Notes: generated by a model from the sequence alone, not told the origin. A stretch of 64,000 bases of DNA from Robiginitomaculum sp. (GCA_030949705.1 JAUZSF010000025.1:1-64000), one strand, 5' to 3'. Positions 25,829-36,181 are shown, counted from the stretch's first letter. Numbers and translations are program-made.

Positions 25829-26629
25829 ATGGTGGTTACGGTACAGGATATCGAAACCTATGAGCGCGATGGCGTTGTCTGCCTGCGCGGGGTTTTTGAT
25901 GAAAAATGGATCACCCTGTTGCGCGATTGGACCGAACGGGCCATGGCAAACCCTGGCCCGGATGCCGAGGAATATACCCGGCCAGGCAAGCCGGGCCGCG
26001 CCTTTAACGATCTGGATCTGGCGCGTCGCCATGACGGTTTTCGCAACTTTGTGCACCAATCCCCGGCCGCGGAAATTTGTGGCCGGATCATGCGCAGCGC
26101 CAAGGCCAATTTTTTCTATGACCAATTGATCGTCAAGGAACCGGGCACCAGCGAGAAAACCCCCTGGCATCAGGACCAGCCCTATTGGGCGGTCAGCGGC
26201 CGCCAGGTCTGTTCCATCTGGTTGCCCCTGGACCCGGTCTCAAAAGATGTTTGTGTTCAATATGTTGCCGGGTCCCATAACTGGGGCGCCCACAACCCGC
26301 ATCATTTCAAGGACAATAGCCCTTATGTGGATACGGGCCTGCCGGAATTGCCTGACATTGATGCCAGACGCGAAGATTATGAGATTAAAACCTGGGACAT
26401 GCAGCCCGGCGACTGTCTGGTGTTTCAGGCCATGATCGTTCATGGCGCGCCGGGCAATGCCAGTGCGCAAACCCGTCGACGGGCGCTGGCAACGCGCTGG
26501 ACCGGCGATGACGCGCGCTATTTTGTGCGTGATGGCGAGGTGGGCATTCCCACCCGTGATCCGGGCCTCGTCCATGGCGATATCATGGATTGTGATGATT
26601 TTCCCGTTATCTGGCGGGCTGCTGCCTGA
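25829..26629 (+). CDS. Phytanoyl-CoA dioxygenase (PhyH) family protein
   Basis: A 266-residue Fe(II)/2-oxoglutarate-dependent oxygenase. The metal triad is the HxD of TPWHQDQPYW and His of MIVHGAPGN, with RRALATRW supplying the 2-oxoglutarate-binding Arg. The family hydroxylates lipids, amino-acid derivatives and small metabolites. It sits between HPPD and the VOC gene, so it may act on a tyrosine-pathway side product, though no known homogentisate step needs it. The actual substrate is unknown. Confidence 0.85.
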   Translation: MVVTVQDIETYERDGVVCLRGVFDEKWITLLRDWTERAMANPGPDAEEYTRPGKPGRAFNDLDLARRHDGFRNFVHQSPAAEICGRIMRSAKANFFYDQLIVKEPGTSEKTPWHQDQPYWAVSGRQVCSIWLPLDPVSKDVCVQYVAGSHNWGAHNPHHFKDNSPYVDTGLPELPDIDARREDYEIKTWDMQPGDCLVFQAMIVHGAPGNASAQTRRRALATRWTGDDARYFVRDGEVGIPTRDPGLVHGDIMDCDDFPVIWRAAA

Positions 26630-26665
26630 GGTCATACTTCAGACTAGGAATGAATGGAGACGATG

Positions 26666-27199
26666 ATGTCGATCAACCTTAAACGCATCCACCACGTGGC
26701 CTATCGCTGCCGGGATGCCAAGGAAACAGTAGAGTTTTACCAGCGCGTTCTGGGCATGGATTTTGTACTGGCCATTGCCGAAAACGAAGTGCCGTCCACC
26801 GGTGAACCGGATCCCTATATGCACATCTTTATGGATGCGGGCATGGGGAATGTGCTGGCATTTTTCGAACTGCCGACCCAGCCCGAAATGGGGCGTGACA
26901 CCAACACCCCGGAATGGGTGCAACATATCGCCTTTGAACTGGAATCCGTTGATGATCTGATGGCCGCCAAGAAAAGGGTCGAGGCCGAAGGCCTGGACGT
27001 GATCGGTCCCACCAATCATGGTATTTTCAAATCGATTTATTTCTTTGATCCCAACGGCCACCGGCTGGAACTGGCGGCCAACACCCATACTCCGGAACAA
27101 ATGGCCGAGCTGCACCGGGTCGCCCCGGCAATGCTGGAAGAATGGTCGCGCACCAAAAAGGCGCCGCGCCATGCGGCCTGGCTGCACGAACAGGACTAG
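26666..27199 (+). CDS. VOC-family (glyoxalase-like) protein
   Basis: A 177-residue vicinal-oxygen-chelate protein: IHHVAYRCRDAKETVEFYQ (first metal His), FFELPTQ (Glu), EWVQHIAFEL (second His) and IYFFDPNGHRLEL (second Glu). This is the four-ligand pattern of metal-dependent dioxygenases, isomerases and glyoxalases. GGAGA precedes ATG 26666 at 5 bp; two nearby upstream ATGs are less well placed. A homogentisate dioxygenase is missing from the cluster and would be of another family, so this protein should not simply be equated with it. Role unknown. Confidence 0.85.
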   Translation: MSINLKRIHHVAYRCRDAKETVEFYQRVLGMDFVLAIAENEVPSTGEPDPYMHIFMDAGMGNVLAFFELPTQPEMGRDTNTPEWVQHIAFELESVDDLMAAKKRVEAEGLDVIGPTNHGIFKSIYFFDPNGHRLELAANTHTPEQMAELHRVAPAMLEEWSRTKKAPRHAAWLHEQD

Positions 27200-27313
27200 C
27201 CCTTTTTGGTTTGATCCCTTCCGGTATGCGCCGCCTGCATAACCTTTGCGTTAAAGGCGCGTTTAGCACCGCATCACATCTTGCGCTGAGAAGCATTTTG
27301 GCGCACCAATACG

Positions 27314-27335
27314 GTAACATTTGTTACGCACGTGC
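27314..27335. promoter_or_regulatory. Shared motif, site 2, before fahA
   Basis: GTAACATTTGTTAC, an inverted repeat GTAAC-ATTT-GTTAC, followed by N4 and TGCA, 13 bp before the fahA start. It shares CATTTGTTAC-N4-TGCA with site 1. The position so close to the start codon suits a repressor site. Confidence 0.55.
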
Positions 27336-27347
27336 AAAGGCTATCTC

Positions 27348-28361
27348 ATGAAACTTGCTTCTCTGAAATCCGGCCGTGACGGCAAGCTGGTCGTCGTATC
27401 CAAGGACCTGACCCGCTATACTGATGCCGGGCGTATTGCCCCGACCTTGCAGACGGCGCTGGATAACTGGGCCGAGGCCGGACCGCAATTAGAGACCCTG
27501 TCGCAAAGCCTTGAGGTGGGGGCTGTGCCGGTGGAGCGTTTTCACGAACGTGAATGTGCATCGCCCTTGCCCCGGGCATTTCAATGGGCGGACGGATCGG
27601 CCTATGTCAATCATGTGGAACTGGTACGCAAGGCCCGTGGGGCAGAGATGCCGGCAACCTTCTGGACCGATCCGCTGATGTATCAAGGTGGCTCAGACAC
27701 CTTTTTGGGGCCGCGCGATGATATTGTGATGGCCAATGATCAGGACTGGGGCATCGACATGGAGGCCGAAGTGGCGGTCATTGTCGATGATGTGCCCATG
27801 GGGGCCAGCCCCGATGTGGCGGCCAGCAAAATTCGCCTGATCATGTTGGTCAATGACGTTTCTTTACGGGGTCTGATCCCCGGCGAACTGGCCAAGGGGT
27901 TCGGGTTTTTCCAATCCAAGCCATCATCCGCGTTTTCGCCGGTGGCCGTAACGCCAGATGAGCTGGGCGAGGCCTGGAAAGATAACAAACTGCATTTGCC
28001 CATGCTGGTCGGCCTGAATGGCGAGCCCTTTGGCCGGGCCAATGCCGGGGTCGATATGACCTTTGATTTTGGCCAGATTATTGCCCATGCTGCCAAAACA
28101 CGCCCCCTGGGAGCCGGGGCCATTATTGGTTCGGGCACGGTGTCGAACAAACTGGATGATGGTCCGGGCAAGCCGATCGCCGAGGGCGGGGCAGGCTATT
28201 CCTGCATTGCCGAAATTCGCATGATCGAAACCATTGAAGGTGGCGCGCCAAAAACGCCCTTCATGAAATATGATGACCATGTCACGATCGAGATGAAAGA
28301 TGCCGATGGGCATTCCATTTTTGGCCGCATCGCCCAGACTGTAAAGCCTTATCATGGCTGA
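27348..28361 (+). CDS. fahA: Fumarylacetoacetate hydrolase family protein
   Basis: A 337-residue enzyme for the last step of tyrosine degradation, cutting fumarylacetoacetate to fumarate and acetoacetate. Metal-binding Glu and Asp lie in WGIDMEAEVAVIVDDV and LIMLVNDVSLRG; GSGTVSN and GYSCIAEIRMIETI are conserved family segments. The length matches the short bacterial type. It overlaps the following MarR gene by 8 bp. A maleylacetoacetate isomerase at 24010 makes its substrate, and an operator-like motif lies just upstream. Confidence 0.92.
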   Translation: MKLASLKSGRDGKLVVVSKDLTRYTDAGRIAPTLQTALDNWAEAGPQLETLSQSLEVGAVPVERFHERECASPLPRAFQWADGSAYVNHVELVRKARGAEMPATFWTDPLMYQGGSDTFLGPRDDIVMANDQDWGIDMEAEVAVIVDDVPMGASPDVAASKIRLIMLVNDVSLRGLIPGELAKGFGFFQSKPSSAFSPVAVTPDELGEAWKDNKLHLPMLVGLNGEPFGRANAGVDMTFDFGQIIAHAAKTRPLGAGAIIGSGTVSNKLDDGPGKPIAEGGAGYSCIAEIRMIETIEGGAPKTPFMKYDDHVTIEMKDADGHSIFGRIAQTVKPYHG

Positions 28362-28818
28362 CCCTCGGCCCGATACACTGCATCTGGATGACTATTTGCC
28401 CTATCGTTTGTCGGTGGCCTCCAACCGGGTCAGCCGCCTGATCGCCAAGCTGTATCAGGACCGCTTTGGGCTATCGATCTGGCAATGGCGGGTGTTGGCC
28501 ATTCTGGGCGCGCAAACGGGTTTGACCGCGGGGCAGGTGGCCAAACGTGCCGCCATGGACAAGATGGCGGTCAGCCGTGCCGTATCGGCGCTGTTGGCGC
28601 GGGGCCTGTTGGTGCGCAAAACTGCAAAACACGATGCCCGGGCGCGCATCTTGTCGCTTTCGGATACCGGCGCGGGAATTTATGCGGAAATTGCTCCGCT
28701 GGCGCGGGAACAGGAACAGCAATTGCTGGCTCATTTTCGTCCTGAAGACATCGCCGCCGGAACAAAATTTCTAAAAGCGCTGGAAAAACAGGCCGCCTTG
28801 CTGGCCGGGGATGCCTAG
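28354..28818 (+). CDS. MarR-family transcriptional regulator
   Basis: A 154-residue winged-helix regulator: LSIWQWRVLAILGAQTGLTA, VAKRAAMDKMAVSRAVSALL (recognition helix) and the wing LVRKTAKHDARARILSLSD. It is translationally coupled to fahA. Regulators of this type control homogentisate pathways in other Proteobacteria by binding short palindromes. The repeated CATTTGTTAC-N4-TGCA sites in this cluster are candidates. The ligand is likely homogentisate or a later intermediate. Confidence 0.88.
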   Translation: MADPRPDTLHLDDYLPYRLSVASNRVSRLIAKLYQDRFGLSIWQWRVLAILGAQTGLTAGQVAKRAAMDKMAVSRAVSALLARGLLVRKTAKHDARARILSLSDTGAGIYAEIAPLAREQEQQLLAHFRPEDIAAGTKFLKALEKQAALLAGDA

Positions 28819-28821
28819 GCC

Positions 28822-30174
28822 CTAAGGCAATATCCGTTTCAGGGTGCGCCCAAAGGCAGCTTGCAAGGCATCGCGCCCTTTATGGCGACCATTTTCCACC
28901 TGTTTCTGGCCGCCCACATACACATCCACAATCGGGCTGGTATTGGCCGCATATATCCAGCCATCCAGCCAGGCATCCTTATGGCGCGCCACCAGTGCCG
29001 GGTGGGTGCCATCCAGGGTTACCAGATCGGCCCGCTTGCCCACGCAAAGCGCCCCGGTGTTTTGGTCCAGCGCTTGCGCGCCGCCCTTAAGAGCGCTCTT
29101 AAAAAGCGTGCGCCCGCTGGACGCACCCGGCGGGGCCAACGGGGTGCGGCTCTGGCTTTGCAGGCGCTGGCCATAATCTAACAGGCGCAATTCTTCGGCC
29201 AGATCTATGTGCACGCAACTGTCTGAGCCAATACCAAAGCGCCCGTTTTTCCACCCGTATTCGCGCGCCGGGAAAAAACCATCGCCCAGATTGGCCTCGG
29301 TAATGGGGCAGAGACCGACCACCGCGCCGGAACTGGCCAGATCGCGAATTTCGTCTTCGCGCATATGGGTGGCATGGACCAGGCACCAGCGTTCATCCAC
29401 CTCCATATGATCGAACAGCCAGCGCACCGGCGGCCCGCCCAAGTGCACATAGCTTTCCTCGACCTCGCGGAACTGTTCCGCAATATGGATATGTACCGGA
29501 CCGTGGGGAAAGGCCGTGACCAGCGCATTGAGCTGTTCTGGACTGACGGCGCGCAGCGAATGGGGCGCAATGCCCAGTTTTGTACCCGGGTGTTGCTCAT
29601 GGATGGCCTGCATCAGGGAGATGAAACCATCCAGATCATGAGCAAAGCGTTTTTGCCGCGCCGATAGCGCCGCGCCGCCAAAGCCGCCCTGGGCATAAAA
29701 CACCGGCAACAGGGTTTGCCCGATGCCGGTTTGCCGGGCCGCGTGGATGACCTGCGTCGCCATTTCGGCGGGGTTGTCATAGGGTCTGCCGTCCGGACCG
29801 TGGTGCAGATAATGAAACTCGCCAACACAGGTGAAACCACTTTCCAGCATGTCCACATAGGCCATGGCGGCAATGGCGCGCAGGGCATCGGGGTCCATGG
29901 TGTGCGCAATCTGGTACATGGTTTCGCGCCAAGTCCAGAAACTGTCTTTATCAGGGCCGGCCCGCTCGGCCAACCCGGCCATGGCCCGCTGAAACGCATG
30001 GCAATGCAGATTGGCCATGCCCGGTACCACGATGTCGGCCAGATGATCGCCGGGTTTTGCTTTCGTGCCAGTTTTTATGGTGCCAAGATTACCCTCTGCT
30101 GAAAAACACAGGCGTACATGATGGGCCCATCCGGTTGGCAACAGTGCGTGTCTGGCAAAAAGTGCGGTTTCCAT
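28822..30174 (-). CDS. hutF: Formimidoylglutamate deiminase
   Basis: A 450-residue amidohydrolase that converts N-formimidoyl-L-glutamate to N-formyl-L-glutamate and ammonia in histidine degradation. Metal-site motifs are VVPGMANLHCHAFQRAM, SLRAVSPE, HIHIAEQ and LVHATHM, and FGIGSDSCVHIDL near the C-terminus holds the catalytic Asp. The ATG at 30174 gives the normal family length; an upstream in-frame extension overlaps the hutI leader and is unlikely. Divergent from hutI. With HutG it defines the five-step, formylglutamate branch. Confidence 0.95.
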   Translation of the reverse strand: METALFARHALLPTGWAHHVRLCFSAEGNLGTIKTGTKAKPGDHLADIVVPGMANLHCHAFQRAMAGLAERAGPDKDSFWTWRETMYQIAHTMDPDALRAIAAMAYVDMLESGFTCVGEFHYLHHGPDGRPYDNPAEMATQVIHAARQTGIGQTLLPVFYAQGGFGGAALSARQKRFAHDLDGFISLMQAIHEQHPGTKLGIAPHSLRAVSPEQLNALVTAFPHGPVHIHIAEQFREVEESYVHLGGPPVRWLFDHMEVDERWCLVHATHMREDEIRDLASSGAVVGLCPITEANLGDGFFPAREYGWKNGRFGIGSDSCVHIDLAEELRLLDYGQRLQSQSRTPLAPPGASSGRTLFKSALKGGAQALDQNTGALCVGKRADLVTLDGTHPALVARHKDAWLDGWIYAANTSPIVDVYVGGQKQVENGRHKGRDALQAAFGRTLKRILP

Positions 30175-30256
30175 AACGCCTTTTATCGCGATTGTGCCGA
30201 GGAGGCGAGTAGCAAAAAAGACTTGGCAGAGGGCGCCGCGCTGGTTAGCCAAGGAT

Positions 30257-31495
30257 ATGGGAAACGTCGGGCGAAAAAATACACACCAATGGGTATTGGA
30301 CGGAGTCACGATTGCCACCATGGCTGGTGGTAAAACGCCTTATGGGCTGGTGGAACAGGCGGCTCTGGCCATGGATGGCGATTGTATCGCCTGGGTTGGG
30401 CCCGCCGCCGCTCTGCCGGCTGCTTATGATGGATGGACCAGAGAAACCCTTCCCGGGGGGCTGCTCACCCCGGCGCTGATCGATTGCCACACCCATATTG
30501 TTTATGGTGGTAACCGGGCTAGCGAGTGGGAAAGGCGCCTTTTGGGTGCGTCATACGAAGAAATATCCCGGGCCGGGGGCGGCATTCGCGCCACCGTGGC
30601 GGCCACCCGGGCGGCCAGCGAAGACGAACTGGTTGCCTCTGCGCGGCGTCGTCTTGATGACCTCATAGCCGAAGGGCTGGGCACCATAGAGATTAAATCC
30701 GGCTATGGGCTGGACACCCAGAGTGAGTGTAAAATGCTACGCGCCGCCCGTACCTTGGGGCGGGACAGCGGCATACGGGTCAGGACCAGCTTTTTGGGCG
30801 CGCATGCGCTGCCCGCCGCCTATGAAGGGCGACCGGACACCTATATTGATCTGGTGGTCGAGGAAATGTTGCCTGCGGTGGTCGAGGCGGGATTGGCCGA
30901 TGATTGCGACGGTTTTTGCGAAAACATTGCCTTTAGCGCGAAACAGATGCGCAAAGTGCTGGAAAAGGCAAAGTCTTTGGGCCTTGGCCTGCGTCTGCAC
31001 GCCGAACAATTGTCCAATCAGGGCGGCGCGCAAATGGCGGCGGAGCTTGGTGCGCTATCGTGCGATCATCTGGAATATGTGGACGAGGCTGGCGTTAAGG
31101 CCATGGCCGATGCCGGCACGGTGGCGGTGTTATTGCCGGGGGCATTTTATTTTCTGGGGGAGAGCAAGAAACCGCCCATCGCGATGATGCGGGATCACAG
31201 GGTGCCCATGGCGCTGGCCAGTGATTGTAACCCCGGCTCATCGCCGCTGACCTCGCTCTTGCTGACTATGAATATGGGCTGCACCCTGTTTGGCCTGACC
31301 CCGGAAGAGGCCTTGGCGGGCACCACCCGGGCGGCGGCCGCGGCCCTGGGGCTGGGGACGCACCTTGGCACGCTGGAAGTGGGAAAAACCGCCGATTTGG
31401 CGTATTGGGATGTGGATCATCCGGGGCATCTTGCCTATCCTCTGGGGGCTAATCCGCATCGGGGACAAATTCGGGCCGGGCAATGGGTGACATGA
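30257..31495 (+). CDS. hutI: Imidazolonepropionase
   Basis: A 412-residue amidohydrolase opening the imidazolone ring to give formimidoylglutamate. Zinc ligands are in [13 protein letters not shown], and [19 protein letters not shown] and [12 protein letters not shown] are typical. The ATG at 30257 is preferred; upstream alternatives (GTG 30194) would add an atypical basic tail. The stop overlaps the hutH start by ATGA, so the two are coupled. No other gene lies between it and hutF. Confidence 0.94.
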   Translation: MGNVGRKNTHQWVLDGVTIATMAGGKTPYGLVEQAALAMDGDCIAWVGPAAALPAAYDGWTRETLPGGLLTPALIDCHTHIVYGGNRASEWERRLLGASYEEISRAGGGIRATVAATRAASEDELVASARRRLDDLIAEGLGTIEIKSGYGLDTQSECKMLRAARTLGRDSGIRVRTSFLGAHALPAAYEGRPDTYIDLVVEEMLPAVVEAGLADDCDGFCENIAFSAKQMRKVLEKAKSLGLGLRLHAEQLSNQGGAQMAAELGALSCDHLEYVDEAGVKAMADAGTVAVLLPGAFYFLGESKKPPIAMMRDHRVPMALASDCNPGSSPLTSLLLTMNMGCTLFGLTPEEALAGTTRAAAAALGLGTHLGTLEVGKTADLAYWDVDHPGHLAYPLGANPHRGQIRAGQWVT

Positions 31496-33042
31496 AAATA
31501 CATATCAAAATTGAAGCGGGAAAGCTTAATCATAAGAACTGGAAAGCCATCCGGAACGGCACACCCATAACCTTTTTGGAGACCGCCTGGCCGGCGGTGC
31601 ACCGCTCGGCCGCCACCATTGCGGGTATCTTGGCGCAAGGCACCACCGTTTACGGGGTCAATACCGGATTTGGCAAGCTGGCCAATACCCGCATTGCCCC
31701 TGATGATCTGGGCGATTTGCAACGGCGCATTGTGCTGTCCCATTGCGCCGGGATTGGCGAAGCGCTGGATGAGGGGGTAACGCGCCTGATCCTGGCGATG
31801 AAGGCGGCTAGTCTGGCGCGTGGTTATTCCGGGGTACAACCTCAAACCATCCGGTTGTTGCTGTCCATGTTAGAACGAGGCGTATTGCCGGTGATACCGG
31901 GACAAGGCTCGGTCGGGGCATCGGGGGATCTGGCCCCGCTGGCTCATATGGCGGCGGTGTTGATTGGCGAGGGCGAGGCACGCTTTGAGGGCCAAGTCAT
32001 GCCGGCGCAGGCGGCCTTGCAAAAAGCCGGGCTGGAACCACTGAATCTTCAGGCCAAAGAAGGCCTGGCGCTGCTGAACGGCACCCAGGTTTCCACCGCC
32101 CTGGCACTGGAAGGATTGTACCGGGCAGAGAATGCATTTGCGCCGCCATGATCGCCGGAGCGTTGAGCGTTGAGGCGGCCCGGGGCAGCCACGCCCCCTT
32201 TGATGCGCGCATTCACGCCTTGCGCGGCCAGCCGGGACAGATCGCCGTGGCAAATGCCTATCGGGCTTTATTGAGTGGCAGTGATATCATGGTTTCCCAT
32301 GTGAATTGCGACAAGGTACAGGATCCCTATTGTCTGCGATGCCAGCCCCAGGTGATGGGGGCGGTGCTGGACGTGCTGCGCTTTACCGCGCGGACACTGG
32401 GGGGCGAGGCCAATGGGGTCACCGATAATCCGTTGATCTTTGCCGATGAGGGCGAAGCTCTTTCGGGGGGGGAATTTCCATGCCGAGCCGGTGGCTTTTG
32501 CCGCCGATCAGATCGCCCTGGGCCTGTGTGAAATTGGTTCCATGAGCGAGCGGCGCATTGCCATGCTGGTGGATCCGGTGTTATCCGGTCTGCCAGCCTT
32601 TCTGACTCCCAATCCGGGCTTGAACTCCGGCTTTATGATTGCCCAGGTCAGCGCCGCAGCGCTGGTTTCAGAAAACAAACAGCGCGCCATGCCCGCCAGC
32701 GTCGACAGTATTCCCACCTCGGCCAATCAGGAGGATCATGTCTCCATGGCTGCCCACGGGGCGCGGCGTTTGCTGGCCATGGCAGAAAATACCGCCAATG
32801 TGGTGGGGATCGAGCTGTTATCGGCGACGCAAGGCCTGGATTTGCACCCCGGCACCGAAAAAAGCGCCCCCTTGCTGGAGGCGGTGATCGCGCGGGTGCG
32901 GGCCGATATACCTACCTTGGATGATGATCGAATGATGGCCCCGGATATGGAGGCGGCCCGGGTGCTGGTGACCTCGGGCGCCTTGCTGGAGGTAGAAGGC
33001 GTGGCGGCGGCCTTGCCGAAGGTTTGCGATGCCCCTCTTTGA
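31492..33042 (+). CDS. hutH: Histidine ammonia-lyase (two compensating frameshifts)
   Basis: Catalyses L-histidine to urocanate plus ammonia. The Ala-Ser-Gly triad that forms the MIO cofactor is in [53 protein letters not shown] and [15 protein letters not shown] are conserved. The gene changes frame twice: a base is missing near 32147 (ENAFA joining MIAGAL), and one G is extra in the G8 run at 32465-32472. The shifts cancel, so the protein on either side is normal, which points to sequencing errors. It overlaps hutG by 14 bp. Confidence 0.88.
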
Positions 33043-33838
33043 TCTTGTGGAAGGGGAAACGCCCCTGATCCTCAGTTTCCCGCATTCAGGCACCGATGTA
33101 CCAAGTGATATTGCCCAACATCTTGGCCCGGTCGGGCGGGGGCTGTGCGATACGGACTGGCATGTACCGCGCCTGTATGACTTTGCCCGCGAGATGGGGG
33201 TGACCTGGCTGGCGGCGAATATATCGCGCACAGTGATCGATCTGAACCGCGACCCGTCGAGCGTATCGCTTTATCCGGGGCAGGCAACCACGGACCTATG
33301 CCCGCTGGAAACCTTTGACGGAGAGCCGCTCTGGCAGGCGGGTAAAGCCCCGGATGCCGACGAGGTGGAGCGGCGCAAGGAAAAGTATTTCATGCCCTAT
33401 CATCAGGGGCTGGCCGAACAGATCGCGCGCATTAAAGCACGGCACGGCTTTGCGGTGCTTTATGATTGTCATTCCATTCGCGGCACGGTGCCGCGCCTGT
33501 TTGAAGGGGCATTACCATCATTAAACCTTGGCACCGATCAGGGAAAATCCTGTGGCCGCCTGCTAGAGCAAGATTTAAGCGCCGTATTGGCACGCAGCTC
33601 CTATACCCATGTCCTCAATGGCCGTTTTCGTGGTGGATGGATCACTCGCCATTATGGGCGCCCCAAGGACAGGGTTCACGCGGTACAAATGGAAATCGCC
33701 CAGCGCGAATATATGGAAGAACGCCCCCCATGGCTCTGGCATGAAGAGCGCGCCACGGCCCTGCAATCCACTTTGAAAGATGTTTTGGAAGCGATATTGC
33801 AATGGGCAAGGAAAGAGGGCGCGTCAGGCGGTTTTTAA
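33029..33838 (+). CDS. hutG: N-formylglutamate deformylase
   Basis: A 269-residue metal-dependent enzyme of the FGase family that yields L-glutamate and formate from N-formylglutamate. Conserved parts are [50 protein letters not shown] and [11 protein letters not shown]. It starts inside the end of hutH, so hutI, hutH and hutG are one operon. Its 3' end overlaps the convergent kinase gene by 15 bp. The formate produced could feed the formate-tetrahydrofolate ligase at 51.7 kb. Confidence 0.93.
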   Translation: MPLFDLVEGETPLILSFPHSGTDVPSDIAQHLGPVGRGLCDTDWHVPRLYDFAREMGVTWLAANISRTVIDLNRDPSSVSLYPGQATTDLCPLETFDGEPLWQAGKAPDADEVERRKEKYFMPYHQGLAEQIARIKARHGFAVLYDCHSIRGTVPRLFEGALPSLNLGTDQGKSCGRLLEQDLSAVLARSSYTHVLNGRFRGGWITRHYGRPKDRVHAVQMEIAQREYMEERPPWLWHEERATALQSTLKDVLEAILQWARKEGASGGF

Positions 33839-36181
33839 GGCGGGGTTTGCTTTGTTTTGTGCCTTGTCCAACGCCTTGAACAGGCTGACGAACAACATGC
33901 GCTGATCAATGGGTTTGGTAATATATCCATCCAGACCCATAGCCAGATAACGTTCGCGATCGCCCAGCATGGCATCGGCGGTCACTGCAATCACGGGAAT
34001 ATCGGTCCAATCTTCATCACATTCGCGAATATGGGCAATGGTCTGTGGGCCGTTCAGTACGGGCATATGCATATCCAGCAAGACCAGATCAAAATCGCTG
34101 GTGTACAAATGATCCAGTGCCTCCTGGCCGTTTTCGGCTTCGGTAATGGCAATGCCCGTAACCCCAAGCAAGGTACTGATCACCTTGCGATTGATGGCGC
34201 TGTCATCAACCAGCAATAATTTGCGGTCTGAAAGGTCCATTTTAGAGGTTGAGGCAGTTCGCTTTTTGCTGACCGTTGGTTTCGCTCTGGCCAGTTCCGC
34301 CTTGAAGGTGAGGGTAAAGCACGAGCCTTCGCCCAGGGTGCTTTGCACGGTAATATCGCCATCCATCATGTGGGCCAGTTCGTGGGTGATGGCCAGGCCA
34401 AGCCCGGTACCGCCAAATTTTCTGGAGATCGAGCTGTCGGCCTGAATGAAGGGGGAGAACACGCGCTGGCGGGTTTCTTCGTTCATGCCCAGGCCGGTAT
34501 CGGTAACCCGCAAACAGACAGTACAGCTCTTGCCATCATTATCCTTGGTAAAGGCTTCGATGCTGACCCGGCCTTCCTTGGTAAATTTGATGGCATTGGA
34601 GACCAGATTCGTCAGGCACTGACGCACTCGAACCGGATCAAAAGACAAGGCTTCGGGAAAGTCCGGGCTGATTGACAGGGGAAAATCCAGATTTTTGTCT
34701 TCTGCCTGGGCGGAGAATAATTTGTGAGTCTGTGTTACCAATTGCCCCAGATTGCCAGGCACTTTGGACAGTTCCATCTGGGCGGCGCTGATCTTGGAAA
34801 TATCCAAAACGTCATTCAGTATGGTCATCAGCATATCACCGGATTCGATGATGGTCTCCACTTTTTCCGCGTCCGCAGGCGACAATTGGCTGGCCTCCAG
34901 GGCCTGGGCCATACCCAACATGCCATTGAGCGGGGTACGAATTTCATGGCTCATGGTGGCCAAAAAGGCGCTTTTGGCTTCACTGGCTTCTTCGGCCTGC
35001 ATCTGTGCCGCTTCCAGCTCCCGTCGCCGGGCCATAATGTCTGACATATCCCGAATATACAGCATGGTCGTCTTGCCGTCTTCGCCGGGTACATCCACCC
35101 CCACCACCGAAACCGGTATGGTTCTATCTCCCAGTTTACAGGACAGATTGTCGGCGCGTGCGTGGCCGTTTGCACATACCTCTTCTAAAAATGTGCCCAG
35201 CTTTTCTTTCTCATGAGGGTGGAAATCAAAAGCTGAATATTGTGTGAAGTCTTTCCCGGCAAGATCCAGCATGGCAATGAAGGCCGGGTTGCAATCAATA
35301 ATTCGGCTGCTTTTCTGATCAATCAGAATGACTGCATCGGGGGAAAGTTCTAAAATGGCTTTCCAGCGGGCCTCGGATAACATGGCGGCTTCGGCTTGTG
35401 AACGCGCAGTTTCCAGGGCGCTTTGCGTGGCCGTCAGCAAAGAGTTCAGGGCGACGGCGGCCTCGCCAATTTCGCCAGAGCTATCCAGATGGATAAGGTG
35501 TTTTTTGGCGTCTTCCGGCGCTTTGGCAGCTTGTCTAAGGGTGTAAATGAAGCTTTGAATGGGCTTTATTGTTTTGCGAAAAACAATAAAAAACAAAATG
35601 ATAAAGTCTAGGATAACCAAAAGTGTAAGCAGGGTAATACCCGTGGCAATGCGGTTGTTGGTTCGGATGGTTTTGTGCTGGATGGTTTCCAGTTCTTCCA
35701 GACGGGCCGCCTGATTGGTCAGCACTTTGTCCTGTAATTGTTGCGATAATTGCCGAACATCCTGCATAATGCGGTCACCGGCAAGGCGGTTGTCATTGAT
35801 GTAATGATCCAGCGCCTGGAGAGAACCATCTGAAATTTTCTGCTCGGTAGTTAAAATGTACTGGGTCAGTTCATTATCGTTCAACTCGCCGGACAGATAT
35901 TTGAGTTCTTTTTGGGCAATCAGAAAGGCATCCAGCGCTGCATCCGACAGGCTGTTTGATAAATCGGCGCTGCGGTACAAAAGCTCCTGTACGGCGCTGC
36001 TCAGATCAAAGGCAAGCTGATAACGTTCCAGTACCTCATTTTGCTGGGCAAAGGCATGTCGGGTCGTGTTGGCCGCAATCAATGTCATGCCGCAAATAAA
36101 GGCGGTGGACACAATAAACGCCGCCATGATCAGCGTAAAACTCTTTTTCAGACTGTTCCTTGGCGAGTGCCTTAATGCCAT
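33824..36181 (-). CDS. Hybrid sensor histidine kinase with receiver domain
   Basis: 785 residues: membrane helix 1 (about 14-35), a periplasmic helical sensor of about 145 residues, helix 2 (about 178-200), HAMP, a PAS domain (about 270-380), HisKA with ATMSHEIRTPLNGML (phospho-His near 408), HATPase with NLVSNAIKFTKEG and GGTGLGLAITHEL, and a receiver with DLVLLDMHMPV (phospho-Asp near 700) and KPIDQ. All catalytic residues are present. The ATG 36181 with GGGGAC upstream is preferred to GTG 36202. No separate response regulator or Hpt protein is adjacent. It lies between hutG and hutU. Confidence 0.92.
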   Translation of the reverse strand: MALRHSPRNSLKKSFTLIMAAFIVSTAFICGMTLIAANTTRHAFAQQNEVLERYQLAFDLSSAVQELLYRSADLSNSLSDAALDAFLIAQKELKYLSGELNDNELTQYILTTEQKISDGSLQALDHYINDNRLAGDRIMQDVRQLSQQLQDKVLTNQAARLEELETIQHKTIRTNNRIATGITLLTLLVILDFIILFFIVFRKTIKPIQSFIYTLRQAAKAPEDAKKHLIHLDSSGEIGEAAVALNSLLTATQSALETARSQAEAAMLSEARWKAILELSPDAVILIDQKSSRIIDCNPAFIAMLDLAGKDFTQYSAFDFHPHEKEKLGTFLEEVCANGHARADNLSCKLGDRTIPVSVVGVDVPGEDGKTTMLYIRDMSDIMARRRELEAAQMQAEEASEAKSAFLATMSHEIRTPLNGMLGMAQALEASQLSPADAEKVETIIESGDMLMTILNDVLDISKISAAQMELSKVPGNLGQLVTQTHKLFSAQAEDKNLDFPLSISPDFPEALSFDPVRVRQCLTNLVSNAIKFTKEGRVSIEAFTKDNDGKSCTVCLRVTDTGLGMNEETRQRVFSPFIQADSSISRKFGGTGLGLAITHELAHMMDGDITVQSTLGEGSCFTLTFKAELARAKPTVSKKRTASTSKMDLSDRKLLLVDDSAINRKVISTLLGVTGIAITEAENGQEALDHLYTSDFDLVLLDMHMPVLNGPQTIAHIRECDEDWTDIPVIAVTADAMLGDRERYLAMGLDGYITKPIDQRMLFVSLFKALDKAQNKANPALKTA

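Noticed and set aside
26666-27199. VOC protein as a replacement for homogentisate dioxygenase
   Set aside because: Homogentisate dioxygenases belong to a cupin-type family, and this protein has no matching motifs.
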